64,000 nucleotides of DNA from Lysobacterales bacterium (GCA_014946745.1 JADCRD010000001.1:2850427-2914426); one strand, 5' to 3'. Positions 28,735 to 37,713 are shown, counted from the first letter of the stretch. The notes: a model not told the origin generated them from the letters alone. Numbers and translations: made by a program.

Positions 28735-28876
28735 GGGTGGGCCCCGGCCCACCGAGCGATGGACAGCGGGCTCGGTTCACCGCACTCGCGTTTCGTAGGC
28801 CCTCGCGGGGGGCGCTTTCGATTGAGCGGACCGCAGCCAGCGAGGCGCTCACGGTGGGCCCGGGCCCACCCAATGA
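28735..28876. repeat. Paired palindromic repeat element (GC variant)
   Basis: Two palindromes, GGTGGGCCCCGGCCCACC (28736-28753) and GGTGGGCCCGGGCCCACC (28853-28870), flank about 100 bases, with AGGG outside the first and CAATG outside the second. The layout equals the GGTGGGTC-AA-GACCCACC pairs elsewhere, with C/G in place of the inner T-A pair. The following 28890-28945 is a pyrimidine-rich run of CTCTCGTCTCTT repeats. No gene was found between 28455 and 28953. Confidence 0.6.
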
Positions 28877-28953
28877 GGAGGGGAGGGCCGGCCATGCCTC
28901 GCCTCTCGTCTCTTGCCTCTCGTCTCTTCCCTCTCGATTCCCGGCCCAAGCCC

Positions 28954-30597
28954 TCAGAACGCCCGGCGCGCCTCCAGCACGAACTCCACGCTCTCCAAGC
29001 GCGGATCGCTGTCGAGCGGCACCGCGATGTCGATGTGGATCAGGCGCGCGAAGGCGCTGCGGGTGTTGGACAGGCGCAGGCCCATGCCGACATTGGCAAG
29101 GCGCCCCGGATTGGGCCGATCCAGCGGGTCGCGGCCCCAGACGCGACCGACGTCGGCGAACACCGCACCGCCGACGCGGAACAGCCGCCAGGGATACCAG
29201 TCGGTGAAGTAACGCTGCTCGATGCTGAGCCGCGCAGAACTCTCGCCACCCACCCAGCGCAGCGGGTAGCCGCGCAGACCCGTATCGCCGCCCAGATAGA
29301 CCCGGTTATCGAGGTCCAGATCGTGTCCGTACTGGCCCTCAAGCTCGGCAAAGAAGAGTCGGCGCGGCCCGGTCTGACGGTAGTAGCGCAGGTCGCCGGT
29401 GAGGCTGAAGTTGCGGGTGTTCCCCGCCTCCTGGCGCAGGCCGAAGTGGCTGGAGAACCGCAGCAGGTCGCCGCGCGCGAAGCGCCAGCCCCGGCTGCCC
29501 TCGCCCTCCAGCCACCAGGCATCACGATCCGCCCCCAACGACTCCTCCGAGCGGCCGAGACGCGCGCTGAGGCGAGTGCCCAGCAGCGCGTCCTCGGTAA
29601 TGTCGATCTGATCGTAGTTGCGCAGCACTTCCCACTCGTCGCGGATGTACTCAAGCCCCACCCAAGGCCCCGCGAGATGGCGATCTTCCGGCACCGGGCC
29701 GAGCAGCTCGGGGTCGCGCGCCGGCAGGAAGTCGCGCTGCTGGTCGCGCAATCCCACGCTCCAGCGCAGCACGCGTCCATCGAGCAGACCGGCCGAGCGG
29801 CCCCACCAGACATCCAGATCGCGGTTGCGCTGACGGTACTCAGAGACCTCCTCGCCCAGCTCGTAGAAGCTCTCGACCTGGGTGAGGTGATCCACGCGCA
29901 GGCCCCAGGCCTCGCGGGCATCGAGGGCGTAAAAGGGCTTCTGCACTCCCACCAGAAAACCACGGCCATCGCTGTTGTTCTCGTAGGCGACGTCAACCCC
30001 GCGCCAGCGCCCCAGCTCATGGTCGTTGCGATAGCGCAGCGCCGTACTGTTGCGGTCAGCGTCGCCGCGTCTGGACAGCCGCAGCAGCGCGCCGCGGCCG
30101 GCGAGATTGCTCTCTTCCAGGTCGATGCCGAAGCTCGACTCTCCGCCGCGACGGCTGCCGGCGATGCCGGGGTTCAGCGACCACACGTCGCGGGTCTCGA
30201 CTTCGACCGTGACCCGCCCGTCCACGCAGGCCACCGGCCGCAGCTCGGCCTCGCGCAGATACTCGGTGGAGCGCAGCAGACGCGCCGATTCCTGCAGCAG
30301 ACGATGCCGGTACGGCTGCCCCTCTTCGATCAGCAGCGGCCGCCGCAGGGTGGACTCGCGACTCAGCCGGTGCAGGCGATTGGCCGCACGGAACAGCGCC
30401 TTGTTCTCTTCCGGCAGCTCGGTGTCGAACACATTGCGGCGCAGGAAGCGCAGCTCACCGATCACCGCGCCCGCGGCTTCCAGCGCGGCCGGATCCAGAC
30501 TGCCATCGGCTGGACAGTCGGCCGCACTGGCCTGCAGCAGGGGCAGGCACGAGAGCAGCAGCGAGCAGAGCACACGTGAGGCCATCAGCAGGCGCAT
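28954..30597 (-). CDS. Omp85/BamA-superfamily outer membrane protein
   Basis: From MRLLMASRVLCSLLLSC the product is 547 residues: a signal peptide, an N-terminal region of about 130 residues with POTRA-like character (one unit, around LLQESARLLRSTEYLREAELRPV), and a beta-barrel ending in aromatic phenylalanine (VLEARRAF). The barrel contains the family signature GGDTGLRGYPLRWVGGES, matching the conserved Omp85 loop VRGY/F. One POTRA is far fewer than in BamA, so a TamA-like or patatin-like secretion role is more likely than general assembly. It lies 81 bases after the OsmC gene on the same strand and may be read separately. Confidence 0.82.
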   Translation of the reverse strand: MRLLMASRVLCSLLLSCLPLLQASAADCPADGSLDPAALEAAGAVIGELRFLRRNVFDTELPEENKALFRAANRLHRLSRESTLRRPLLIEEGQPYRHRLLQESARLLRSTEYLREAELRPVACVDGRVTVEVETRDVWSLNPGIAGSRRGGESSFGIDLEESNLAGRGALLRLSRRGDADRNSTALRYRNDHELGRWRGVDVAYENNSDGRGFLVGVQKPFYALDAREAWGLRVDHLTQVESFYELGEEVSEYRQRNRDLDVWWGRSAGLLDGRVLRWSVGLRDQQRDFLPARDPELLGPVPEDRHLAGPWVGLEYIRDEWEVLRNYDQIDITEDALLGTRLSARLGRSEESLGADRDAWWLEGEGSRGWRFARGDLLRFSSHFGLRQEAGNTRNFSLTGDLRYYRQTGPRRLFFAELEGQYGHDLDLDNRVYLGGDTGLRGYPLRWVGGESSARLSIEQRYFTDWYPWRLFRVGGAVFADVGRVWGRDPLDRPNPGRLANVGMGLRLSNTRSAFARLIHIDIAVPLDSDPRLESVEFVLEARRAF

Positions 30598-30678
30598 CCC
30601 TGATCGGAGGCGAAAACGGCTGTCGTCGTCGCCCCAATCCTGACAGATTCGGCCGCGTTGGCGTGACCCCGCCAAGCT

Positions 30679-31152
30679 TTACGCCGCAGGCAGCCCCGGC
30701 CCATGCAGCAGCGCGCCGGCGGCATCGACCACGCTGACCTCCACGGCAACGCCGGCGCGCACGCTTTCGGTGACTACGCAGAACTGCTCGAACTGCTGGA
30801 GGATGCGCTCCAACTGCTGGTAGCTGCCGGCCATTTCCGGCAGCAGGATCTGCGCATCCACGCGGGCCACGCGCATGCGGCCGGCCTCGTTGCGGCCCAT
30901 TGTGGCGATCGCCTTCACCTGGACAGGCCCCGGGGCATTCTTGTACTTGCGCAGCGCGAACAGAAGGCTCGCGCCCATGCAGTTGGCGACTGCCGCGACC
31001 AGCATGCGCGAGGGGTTCGGGCCGCTGCCGCCGCCCAAAGGCTCGGGCTCGTCGGTCATCAGGTCGGGGATCTCGGTGCCCTCGAAACGCACGCGGAAGA
31101 CGTAGTCCTGCTCCTGCTCGACGGTGATGCTGAAGCTCTGGGTTTCGCTCAT
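30679..31152 (-). CDS. OsmC family peroxide/persulfide-reactive protein
   Basis: This 157-residue OsmC-fold protein has the two reactive cysteines in VANCMGASLL and QFCVVTESVRAG. OsmC/Ohr proteins reduce organic peroxides with thiols; some relatives act on persulfides. The start (ATG 31152) lies one base after the trxC stop, so it is the last gene of the sqr-DUF2892-MFP-RND-trxC-osmC run, suggesting thioredoxin as partner. A longer frame of 21 residues upstream is antisense shadow. Confidence 0.85.
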   Translation of the reverse strand: MSETQSFSITVEQEQDYVFRVRFEGTEIPDLMTDEPEPLGGGSGPNPSRMLVAAVANCMGASLLFALRKYKNAPGPVQVKAIATMGRNEAGRMRVARVDAQILLPEMAGSYQQLERILQQFEQFCVVTESVRAGVAVEVSVVDAAGALLHGPGLPAA

Positions 31153-31153
31153 G

Positions 31154-31612
31154 TCATTGGCCCTGGGCGTACTGCATGAAGGCGCTGCGCGCGAACTGGA
31201 CGATGCCTGCAGCATTCAGCGCTCCCGACTGGCGGGCGACCTCGTTGCCGTGATGGAACAGCACCAGGGTGGGAATGCTGCGGATGCCGAAGTGCTGGCC
31301 CAGCGCCGGCTGCGCCTCGGTGTCGACCTTGGCCAGATGAAACTGCGGCTCCAGCTGCTGCGCCGCCTGCGCGAACGCGGGCGCCATCAGTCGGCAGGGC
31401 CCGCACCAGGGCGCCCAGAAGTCGACCAGCACCGGCAGCTGGGCGCGCCCGGCATGGGCCTCGAAGCTCTCGCCTGTGAGGTCGAAGGGCCGACCGGCGA
31501 AGATCGCGCCGCCGCAGCGCCCGCAGTTGGGGCCGTCGTACAGGCGCGCCTGCGGCACCCGGTTCAGGCCATGGCAGTGCGGGCAGGCCAGGATGATGCT
31601 GTCGTCACTCAT
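31154..31612 (-). CDS. trxC: Thioredoxin 2 (TrxC)
   Basis: The 152-residue protein has an N-terminal zinc-ribbon (C10, C13, C30, C33) and a thioredoxin domain with WCGPC (C70, C73), the TrxC layout. TrxC reduces protein disulfides and, in several bacteria, persulfides. It overlaps the RND pump gene by 4 bases (ATGA) and precedes the OsmC gene, so it is translationally tied to a sulfide operon, not the usual OxyR-type stand-alone position. Confidence 0.92.
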   Translation of the reverse strand: MSDDSIILACPHCHGLNRVPQARLYDGPNCGRCGGAIFAGRPFDLTGESFEAHAGRAQLPVLVDFWAPWCGPCRLMAPAFAQAAQQLEPQFHLAKVDTEAQPALGQHFGIRSIPTLVLFHHGNEVARQSGALNAAGIVQFARSAFMQYAQGQ

Positions 31613-34600
31613 GCGGCCTCCTTGCGGGCCAGAAACTTCAACCAGCTGTAGTACAGCAGCGGGATCACCACCAGGGTGAGCACGGTGGAGACGAGGATGC
31701 CGAAGATCAGCGCAATGGCAAGCCCGTTGAAGATCGGATCATCGAGGATGAAGAACGCACCCGCCATCGCCGCCAGCGCGGTGAGTGCAATCGGCTGGGC
31801 GCGCACCGCGCAGGCTTCGATTACGGCCTCGTCCAACGGCCGACCGTGGGCGATCTCGTGGTTGATGAAATCCACCAGCAGGATGGAATTGCGCACGATG
31901 ATGCCGGCCAGCGCAATCATGCCGATCATGCTGGTGGCGGTGAACTGCGCGCCCAGCAGGGCATGGCCCGGCATCACACCAATCACGGTCAGCGGAATCG
32001 GCGCCATGATCACCAGCGGCACCACGTAGCTGCGGAACTGCGCGACCACCAGCAGGTAGATCAGCAGCATGCCGGCGGCATAGGCGATGCCCATATCGCG
32101 GAAGGTCTCGAAGGTGATCTGCCATTCCCCGTCCCACTTCAGGCTGAAGCCGGCTGTGCTCTCGGGCGCAGAGAAAAAGCGCTGCTCGATCGGCCAGGGC
32201 AGATCGCCGCCGTCGTTCAAGCGCGAAACCACCGAGAACATGCCGTACAGCGGGCTGTCGAGCGCGCCGGCTTCGTCGGCCATCACGTAGACCACCGGCA
32301 GCAGATCCTTGTGGTAAATCGCCGCTTCCCAGTCGGTGCGCTCGACCCGCACGACCTCCGACAGCGGCAGCAGACGTCCGTCGGCACTGCGAATGCGCAG
32401 GGCCAGCAACGCCTCCATCCGCGCCTGCTCGCCGGCCGGCAGGCGCAGGCGCACCGGCACCGGATACTTCGACGCACCGTCGCGCAGGAAGGTCGCATCG
32501 ACACCGCTGACGGCGGCAGTCAAGGCCTGCGCGATCTGCGCCTGGCTGATGCCCAGCCTTGCTGCACGCTCGCGGTCGACCACCAGCACCTCACGCGAGG
32601 CCTCGGCCTCGACCGTGGTGTCGATATCGACCAGGCCTTCGGTGCCGCGGAAGACCTCGGCCACCTGCAGCGCGATGGCGCGCGCACCCCCTGCATCGGG
32701 GCCGTAGATCTCGGCGACCAGGGGCGACAGCACCGGTGGACCCGGCGGCACCTCGACGACCTTGAGCGCCGCGCCATAGCGCTGGGCGATCTGCTGCAGG
32801 GCCGGCCGAACGGCGCGGGCGATGTCGTGGCTCTTGCGGCTGCGCTCGGATTTGTCGACCAGGTTGACCTGCAGATCGCCGACGTTGGCGCCCTCGCGCA
32901 GGTAGTACTGGCGCACGAGGCCATTGAAGTTCACCGGCGCGGACGTGCCGGCATAGCCCTGCATGTCGGCCACTTCGGGCACCTGGGCCAGCGTCAGCGC
33001 CAGCTCCTGCAGCAGTGCACTGGTGCGCTCCACCGTGCTGCCCTCGGGCAGATCGACCACCACCTGGAATTCCGACTTGTTGTCGAAGGGCAGCATCTTC
33101 AGCACCACCAGCTGCACGACGGCGAGGCTCGCGGACAGCACCACCGCGCCGACGATGCCGGCGAACAACCACAGGCGTCGGCGCGCGCCGCGCTCGCGAT
33201 GCAGGAAGGGCCGCAGCAGCCGCTCGAACAGACCGTGCAGGCGCGCCGCGATGCCGCTGCCGTGGGCCGCATGCCCGTCGCCATCACCGGCTGCACCGAG
33301 GTGCCGCGACAGCAGTTTGAGCGACAACCAAGGCGTGACGATCAGCGCCACGGCCAGCGACAGCAGCATGCCCACCGAAGCATTGATCGGGATCGGCCGC
33401 ATATACGGGCCCATCAGCCCGCTGACGAAAGCCATCGGCAGCAGCGCCGCGATCACCGTGAAGGTCGCAAGAATCGTCGGGCTGCCCACCTCGTCCACCG
33501 CCGGCGGAATCGCTTCCAGCAATGATCTGCCGCCACGCGCCATGTGGCGATGGATGTTCTCGACCACCACGATCGCGTCGTCAACCAGGATGCCGATCGA
33601 GAAGATCAGCGCGAACAATGACACCCGGTTGATGGTGAAGCCCATCGCCCAGCTGGCGAAGAGGGTCAGAGCGAGGGTGATGATCACCGCCGTGCCGACC
33701 ACCACCGCCTCGCGCCAGCCGAGCGCGAACAGCACCAGCAGCACCACCGCCATCGTCGCGAAGACCAGCTTCTGGATCAGCTGGATGGCCTTGTCGTTGG
33801 CGGTCTTGCCGTAGTCGCGAGTGATGTCGACCTGCACGCCTTCGGGAATCAGGCTGCCGCGCAGCTCGCCGATGCGGCGGGTGATCGCAGTGGTGATGTC
33901 GGAGGCATTGGCGCCAGGCTTCTTGGCGATCGCGATGGTGACGGCCGGGTGCATCGCCGAGAGCTGGCCCCGCTCGGGCTTGGCGTGCCAGACATAGCTC
34001 GCGGGCAGGTCTGCGCCACGGCGGATCTCAGCGACGTCCGACAGGTACAGCGGCCGGCCCTCGCGCAGGCCGATGACCAGCTCGGCGACCTGCTGGGCGT
34101 CAGCCAGGTAGGTGCCCGCGGTGAGCGGAATCTGCCGGCCGCCCTCGACGCGTTCGCCGGCCTGCATGACCACGTTGCTGGCCTGCAGGGCGCCGGCCAG
34201 ATCGTTCATGTCGAGGCCATAGCTGGCAAGACGCTGGGCGTCGAGCTCGACCACCACCGCGCGCTCGGGCGCGCCAATCGTGTAGACATCGCGGGTGCCG
34301 GGAACGCGCTTTAGTTCCGTCTCCAGCGTGTGCGCGACCTCGGCGACTTCGACGCCGCCGCGGGCGGGGTCGTCGGTCCACACCGTCAGGCTCATCACCG
34401 GCACGTCGTCGATGCCCATCGGCCGCACCAGCGGCTGGCCGACGCCGAGGTTCGGCGGCGCCCAGTCGGCGTTCGAGTAGACCTGGTTGTACAGTCGCAG
34501 GATGGCAGCCGCCCGCGGCACACCGACGGTGAATTCGACCGTGATGACCGCCATGCCGGGCCGGCTGACCGAGTAGACATGCTTGACGCCCTCGATCTCC

Positions 34601-34851
34601 GACAGCACCTGCTGCAACGGATAGCTGACCAGGTTCTCGACGTCCTCGGCCGGCGCGCCCGGAAAGGGCACGAACACATTGGCCATGGTGACGTCGATCT
34701 GCGGCTCTTCCTCGCGCGGCGTGATCAGCACCGCGATCAGGCCGAGCAACAGGCCGGCGATCGCCAGGATCGGCGTCAGCGGATTGTTCTGGAAGGCCGC
34801 GGCCAGGCGGCCGGAGATGCCCATGTGCGTTGAGGCCTGCGGCTCAGCCAT
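31609..34851 (-). CDS. RND-family efflux pump inner membrane permease
   Basis: This 1080-residue permease has twelve predicted membrane helices in two repeats with large periplasmic loops. The proton-relay pair D424-D425 lies in GILVDDAIVVVENIHRH in TM4, the pattern of proton-driven RND exporters. The start MAEPQASTHMG overlaps the adaptor stop by 8 bases; the 25 upstream residues are in shadow frame. No outer-membrane TolC gene is nearby, so the pump likely uses one encoded elsewhere. Substrate is unknown. The position in a sulfide-oxidation operon suggests sulfur compounds or electrophiles formed under sulfide stress. Confidence 0.92.
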   Translation of the reverse strand: MAEPQASTHMGISGRLAAAFQNNPLTPILAIAGLLLGLIAVLITPREEEPQIDVTMANVFVPFPGAPAEDVENLVSYPLQQVLSEIEGVKHVYSVSRPGMAVITVEFTVGVPRAAAILRLYNQVYSNADWAPPNLGVGQPLVRPMGIDDVPVMSLTVWTDDPARGGVEVAEVAHTLETELKRVPGTRDVYTIGAPERAVVVELDAQRLASYGLDMNDLAGALQASNVVMQAGERVEGGRQIPLTAGTYLADAQQVAELVIGLREGRPLYLSDVAEIRRGADLPASYVWHAKPERGQLSAMHPAVTIAIAKKPGANASDITTAITRRIGELRGSLIPEGVQVDITRDYGKTANDKAIQLIQKLVFATMAVVLLVLFALGWREAVVVGTAVIITLALTLFASWAMGFTINRVSLFALIFSIGILVDDAIVVVENIHRHMARGGRSLLEAIPPAVDEVGSPTILATFTVIAALLPMAFVSGLMGPYMRPIPINASVGMLLSLAVALIVTPWLSLKLLSRHLGAAGDGDGHAAHGSGIAARLHGLFERLLRPFLHRERGARRRLWLFAGIVGAVVLSASLAVVQLVVLKMLPFDNKSEFQVVVDLPEGSTVERTSALLQELALTLAQVPEVADMQGYAGTSAPVNFNGLVRQYYLREGANVGDLQVNLVDKSERSRKSHDIARAVRPALQQIAQRYGAALKVVEVPPGPPVLSPLVAEIYGPDAGGARAIALQVAEVFRGTEGLVDIDTTVEAEASREVLVVDRERAARLGISQAQIAQALTAAVSGVDATFLRDGASKYPVPVRLRLPAGEQARMEALLALRIRSADGRLLPLSEVVRVERTDWEAAIYHKDLLPVVYVMADEAGALDSPLYGMFSVVSRLNDGGDLPWPIEQRFFSAPESTAGFSLKWDGEWQITFETFRDMGIAYAAGMLLIYLLVVAQFRSYVVPLVIMAPIPLTVIGVMPGHALLGAQFTATSMIGMIALAGIIVRNSILLVDFINHEIAHGRPLDEAVIEACAVRAQPIALTALAAMAGAFFILDDPIFNGLAIALIFGILVSTVLTLVVIPLLYYSWLKFLARKEAA

Positions 34852-35920
34852 CGCCGCGCTCCCGGCGCTGCTGCTCCAGCCACAGGCCGGCGGCGACCGG
34901 ATCGGCAGCCACGCGCTCGCCTGCACTCAGGCCGGACAGCACTTCGATGCGATCACCCATGCGGTGGCCGAGGCGCAGCTGGCGCAGAGCGAGCCCGCTC
35001 TCGCCGAGCACATAGGCCGCGGTCACCTCGCTGCGCTTGACCAGGCTGGAGGCCGGCAGCAGCAGGCGCTCGTCTTCGCCAACCACAAAGGCGACCTTGG
35101 CCGCCATGCCGGGCGAAAGGCCGGTGTCGGCCTCGGGAAGATCGACGCGCACGCTGAAGCTGTGCGTGGCGGGATCCGCGTACGGAAACACGGTGACCTT
35201 CTCGGCCTCGACGCGGCGGCCGTCGTCCAGCAGCAGCACGGCGCGACCGTTGGCGCGAATCGCCTCGACATCGGACTGCGGGACCCGCACCTGCAGGCGC
35301 AGGCGGTCCAGCGACAGGCCTGCGATCAGCGGCTGGCCGGGGCTGACCGTTTCGCCCACCTCGACGAAGCGCTGGGTGACGATGCCCGAATAGGGCGCGC
35401 GTACGACCGTGTAATCCAGGGTCTCGCTGGCCGCCTTCACCGCCGCCTGGGCCGACTCGAGCTGGGCGCGCGTGGCGTCACGGCGCGCAGTCGCCTGATC
35501 AAGCTGCGCGCGCGAGACCAGGCGACGCCCGTAGATCTCGGAGATCCGCTTGAACTCGGCCTCGGCCTCGCTGGCCGCGGCCTGCGCGGCCGCAAGCGCC
35601 GCCCGCGCCTGACGCTGCGCCGACTGTTGCTCGACGTCGGTGAAGCGCACCACCACATCGCCGGCCTTGACGTAGTCGTTGACGTCGAAGGGCAGCTCCA
35701 GCACGCGTCCGCCGGTCTGGGCGGAGAGCGTGGCCGAGTGCACGGCCTCGACCACGCCATCCCAGACCCGCTCGCGCACCGCCGTGTCGGGTATCACCGC
35801 GATCAGTTCGATATCGGGCGCCGCAGCAATGCGCGGCGCGAGCGGCGCCTCGCTGCCGCAGGCCGAGAGCAGCAGGCCTACAGCCAACGAAAGGCCAAAC
35901 AAGGGCGGTGTGGTGCGCAT
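34844..35920 (-). CDS. RND periplasmic adaptor (membrane fusion lipoprotein)
   Basis: The 358-residue protein begins with a lipoprotein signal (GLLLSACGSE), followed by a biotinyl-lipoyl-like half-motif (TGGRVLELPFDVNDYVKAGD), a coiled coil rich in Ala/Gln/Arg (about 105-170), the second lipoyl half (VRAPYSGIVTQRFVEVGETV) and beta-barrel/proximal domains. It bridges the RND permease to an outer-membrane channel. ATG 35920 has GGA upstream; MEFA four codons earlier is an alternative. It follows the DUF2892 gene by 29 bases. Confidence 0.92.
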   Translation of the reverse strand: MRTTPPLFGLSLAVGLLLSACGSEAPLAPRIAAAPDIELIAVIPDTAVRERVWDGVVEAVHSATLSAQTGGRVLELPFDVNDYVKAGDVVVRFTDVEQQSAQRQARAALAAAQAAASEAEAEFKRISEIYGRRLVSRAQLDQATARRDATRAQLESAQAAVKAASETLDYTVVRAPYSGIVTQRFVEVGETVSPGQPLIAGLSLDRLRLQVRVPQSDVEAIRANGRAVLLLDDGRRVEAEKVTVFPYADPATHSFSVRVDLPEADTGLSPGMAAKVAFVVGEDERLLLPASSLVKRSEVTAAYVLGESGLALRQLRLGHRMGDRIEVLSGLSAGERVAADPVAAGLWLEQQRRERGDG

Positions 35921-35949
35921 GGCGAATTCCATCAGGCTGGACAGGGGGA

Positions 35950-36165
35950 TCAGCGGGTGCTCTGGCCGAATGCACAGCCGGGCCTCAGCCCCAGCTTGCC
36001 CATGACGATGGCAGCGGGGCAGAAGCCGGTAAAAGCCGACTGCAGCAGGTTCAGGCCAACGAAGGTGGTGAGCAGCAGCCACCACGGCGAAACGAAGTGG
36101 GTCAGCAGCACGCTGATCAGGATCAGGCTGCCGGCGAAGACGAACATGGCGCGGTCGATGTTCAT
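35950..36165 (-). CDS. DUF2892 small membrane protein (YgaP-like transmembrane part)
   Basis: This 71-residue protein has two hydrophobic segments and the family features MNIDRAMFVFAGS and LLQSAFTGFCPAAIVMGKLG. It corresponds to the membrane part of YgaP, where it is fused to a rhodanese; here the rhodanese is encoded separately across the operator. The two cysteines (FCPA and RPGC) are candidates for handling sulfane sulfur. A GGAG ribosome binding site precedes the start. It lies 96 bases after sqr; that gap holds a GGGATT repeat. Confidence 0.88.
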   Translation of the reverse strand: MNIDRAMFVFAGSLILISVLLTHFVSPWWLLLTTFVGLNLLQSAFTGFCPAAIVMGKLGLRPGCAFGQSTR

Positions 36166-36176
36166 GGCTTTGCTCC

Positions 36177-36204
36177 GGGATTCGGGATTGGGGATTCGGG
36201 ATTC
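36177..36204. repeat. GGGATT repeat copy between sqr and DUF2892
   Basis: Four GGGATT units (GGGATTC, GGGATTG, GGGATTC, GGGATTC) lie just upstream of the DUF2892 ribosome binding site. As the operon is read from the other strand, the RNA carries CCCAATC-type repeats here. Confidence 0.6.
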
Positions 36205-36261
36205 GTTTCGAGCGCGTTCGGCGAAGCTCATGGGTGCGCTTCGGGCCCATGTCTGGAGCGG

Positions 36262-37533
36262 CTACTTCAGGCGTTCGATGCCGAGCGCCTTCAGGACGTA
36301 CTTTTCGTAGACGGGCTCGGTGTTGCCGGACTTCATCTTCGCCAGGAAGTACTTCTCGAAAGCGATCTTGGCGACGTGCACCCACTTGCCGACCTTGGCC
36401 CAGGTGACATTGCGCGGCGGCATCTGCGGCAGGGCCACGAAGGCGGCTCCGGTGTCGCCCATGTCGGCGAGACAGATGGCGTTCCAGGTCGCCACTGCCT
36501 CCGGCGCCTTGCCTTCCAGCTCGGCGCGGATGTTCTCGACGATGGCGGTGACCATCGACTCGATCATGAAGCCGGTCTTGGGCGCGCCCGTTGGCACCGG
36601 AGTGACCTCGACCGGCGGAATCGCCACGCAGACCCCGGCCGAGTAGATGTTCGGGAAGGTCGGATTGCGCTGGTGGCGATCGATCTGCACGAAGCCGCGC
36701 GGATTGCACATCGTCTTGACCGCACGCACCGCGTCGACGCCGGTGAACGCCGGCAGCACCATCGAGTACTTGAAGGGCAGCGTGTGCTCGCGCGCCTTCT
36801 CGCCGGCTTCGTTCATCTCGTGCACCAGCATCTCGCCCGGCCGCACCTCGGCGATCTTCGCGTTGACGATCCACTTGATGTGGCGCTGGCGGAACTCGCT
36901 CTCCAGCAGGCCTTTGCTGTCGCCGACGCCACCCAAGCCCATGTGGCCGACATAGGGCTCGCTGCTGACATAGGTGATCGGCACGCGGTCGCGGATCTTC
37001 CGGCGGCGCAGATCGGCGTCGAGAATCATCGCGAACTCATAGGCCGGGCCGAAGCAGCTCGCGCCCTGGGCGGCGCCGACCACGATCGGGCCTGGCTCCT
37101 TGAGGAAAGCCTGGTAGGCCTCCCAGGCGGAAAGCGCATGTGGAGTGGTGCACACGGAGTGCGTGTGGCCGCCGTGCGGGCCCAGACCCGGAATCTCGTC
37201 GAACGCCAGCCGCGGGCCGGTGGTGATCACCAGATAGTCGTAGCCCAGACGTCGGCCGTCGCTGAGGATCACCGTGTTCTCACCCGGAACGATCTCGGCC
37301 GCGCCGCAGCTCTCGAAGCCAATCGACTTCTTGGCCAGATACGGCCCGATCTCGATCTGGATGTCCGAAGGCTTGCGCCAGCCCACCGCCACCCACGGGT
37401 TGGAAGGCGTGAACGAAAAACGCGGGCTGTCGCCCACCACGGTGATCGCGTGGGTCTTGCCCACGCCCCCGCGCAGCTCGTAGGCCACGCTGATGCCGCC
37501 GATACCGCCGCCCACTACGATGATCCTGGCCAT
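36262..37533 (-). CDS. sqr: Sulfide:quinone oxidoreductase
   Basis: SQR oxidises sulfide to sulfane sulfur and passes electrons to quinone at the membrane. The 423-residue flavoprotein has the FAD motif VVGGGIGGISVAYEL and the three redox cysteines at C128 (SVCTTPHA), C160 (GASCFGPAYEF) and C354 (AICLADMGDTG), matching the spacing of characterised SQRs. The C-terminal amphipathic region (about 375-423) may bind the membrane. It is the first gene of the minus-strand operon and is divergent from the rhodanese gene, with the AT-rich operator between. Confidence 0.92.
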   Translation of the reverse strand: MARIIVVGGGIGGISVAYELRGGVGKTHAITVVGDSPRFSFTPSNPWVAVGWRKPSDIQIEIGPYLAKKSIGFESCGAAEIVPGENTVILSDGRRLGYDYLVITTGPRLAFDEIPGLGPHGGHTHSVCTTPHALSAWEAYQAFLKEPGPIVVGAAQGASCFGPAYEFAMILDADLRRRKIRDRVPITYVSSEPYVGHMGLGGVGDSKGLLESEFRQRHIKWIVNAKIAEVRPGEMLVHEMNEAGEKAREHTLPFKYSMVLPAFTGVDAVRAVKTMCNPRGFVQIDRHQRNPTFPNIYSAGVCVAIPPVEVTPVPTGAPKTGFMIESMVTAIVENIRAELEGKAPEAVATWNAICLADMGDTGAAFVALPQMPPRNVTWAKVGKWVHVAKIAFEKYFLAKMKSGNTEPVYEKYVLKALGIERLK

Positions 37534-37649
37534 GACGCGAGTCCTCCCGATCCGGCCTGTGGCATGCGTCGCGTCTCCGCCGGAGGGAGGCGTCAGCCTG
37601 GGTCTGCCGATGCAGGCGCCGAGCGTGGGCGCTTTGGCAGCGGCTGGAC

Positions 37650-37683
37650 TTGACCAAGGGCAATTTAGATGTTTCTAATATTA
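37650..37683. promoter_or_regulatory. Putative BigR operator and rhodanese promoter
   Basis: TTGACC (37650-37655) and TCTAAT (37674-37679), 18 bases apart, form a plausible sigma-70 promoter for the rhodanese gene. The operator AATTTAGA-TG-TTTCTAATATTA (37662-37683) fills the spacer and -10 region and contains TTAGA-N4-TCTAA. Binding of a repressor here would block transcription, and on the other strand could also control sqr. It matches the element at 24763-24784 at 20 of 22 bases. Confidence 0.8.
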
Positions 37684-37713
37684 GAGTCAACTTATATTTG
37701 CCAGGAGCCGTTC

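Noticed and set aside
28455-28953. Insertion sequence with transposase
   Set aside because: No transposase-like reading frame; only short inverted repeats remain, so only a MITE is proposed.
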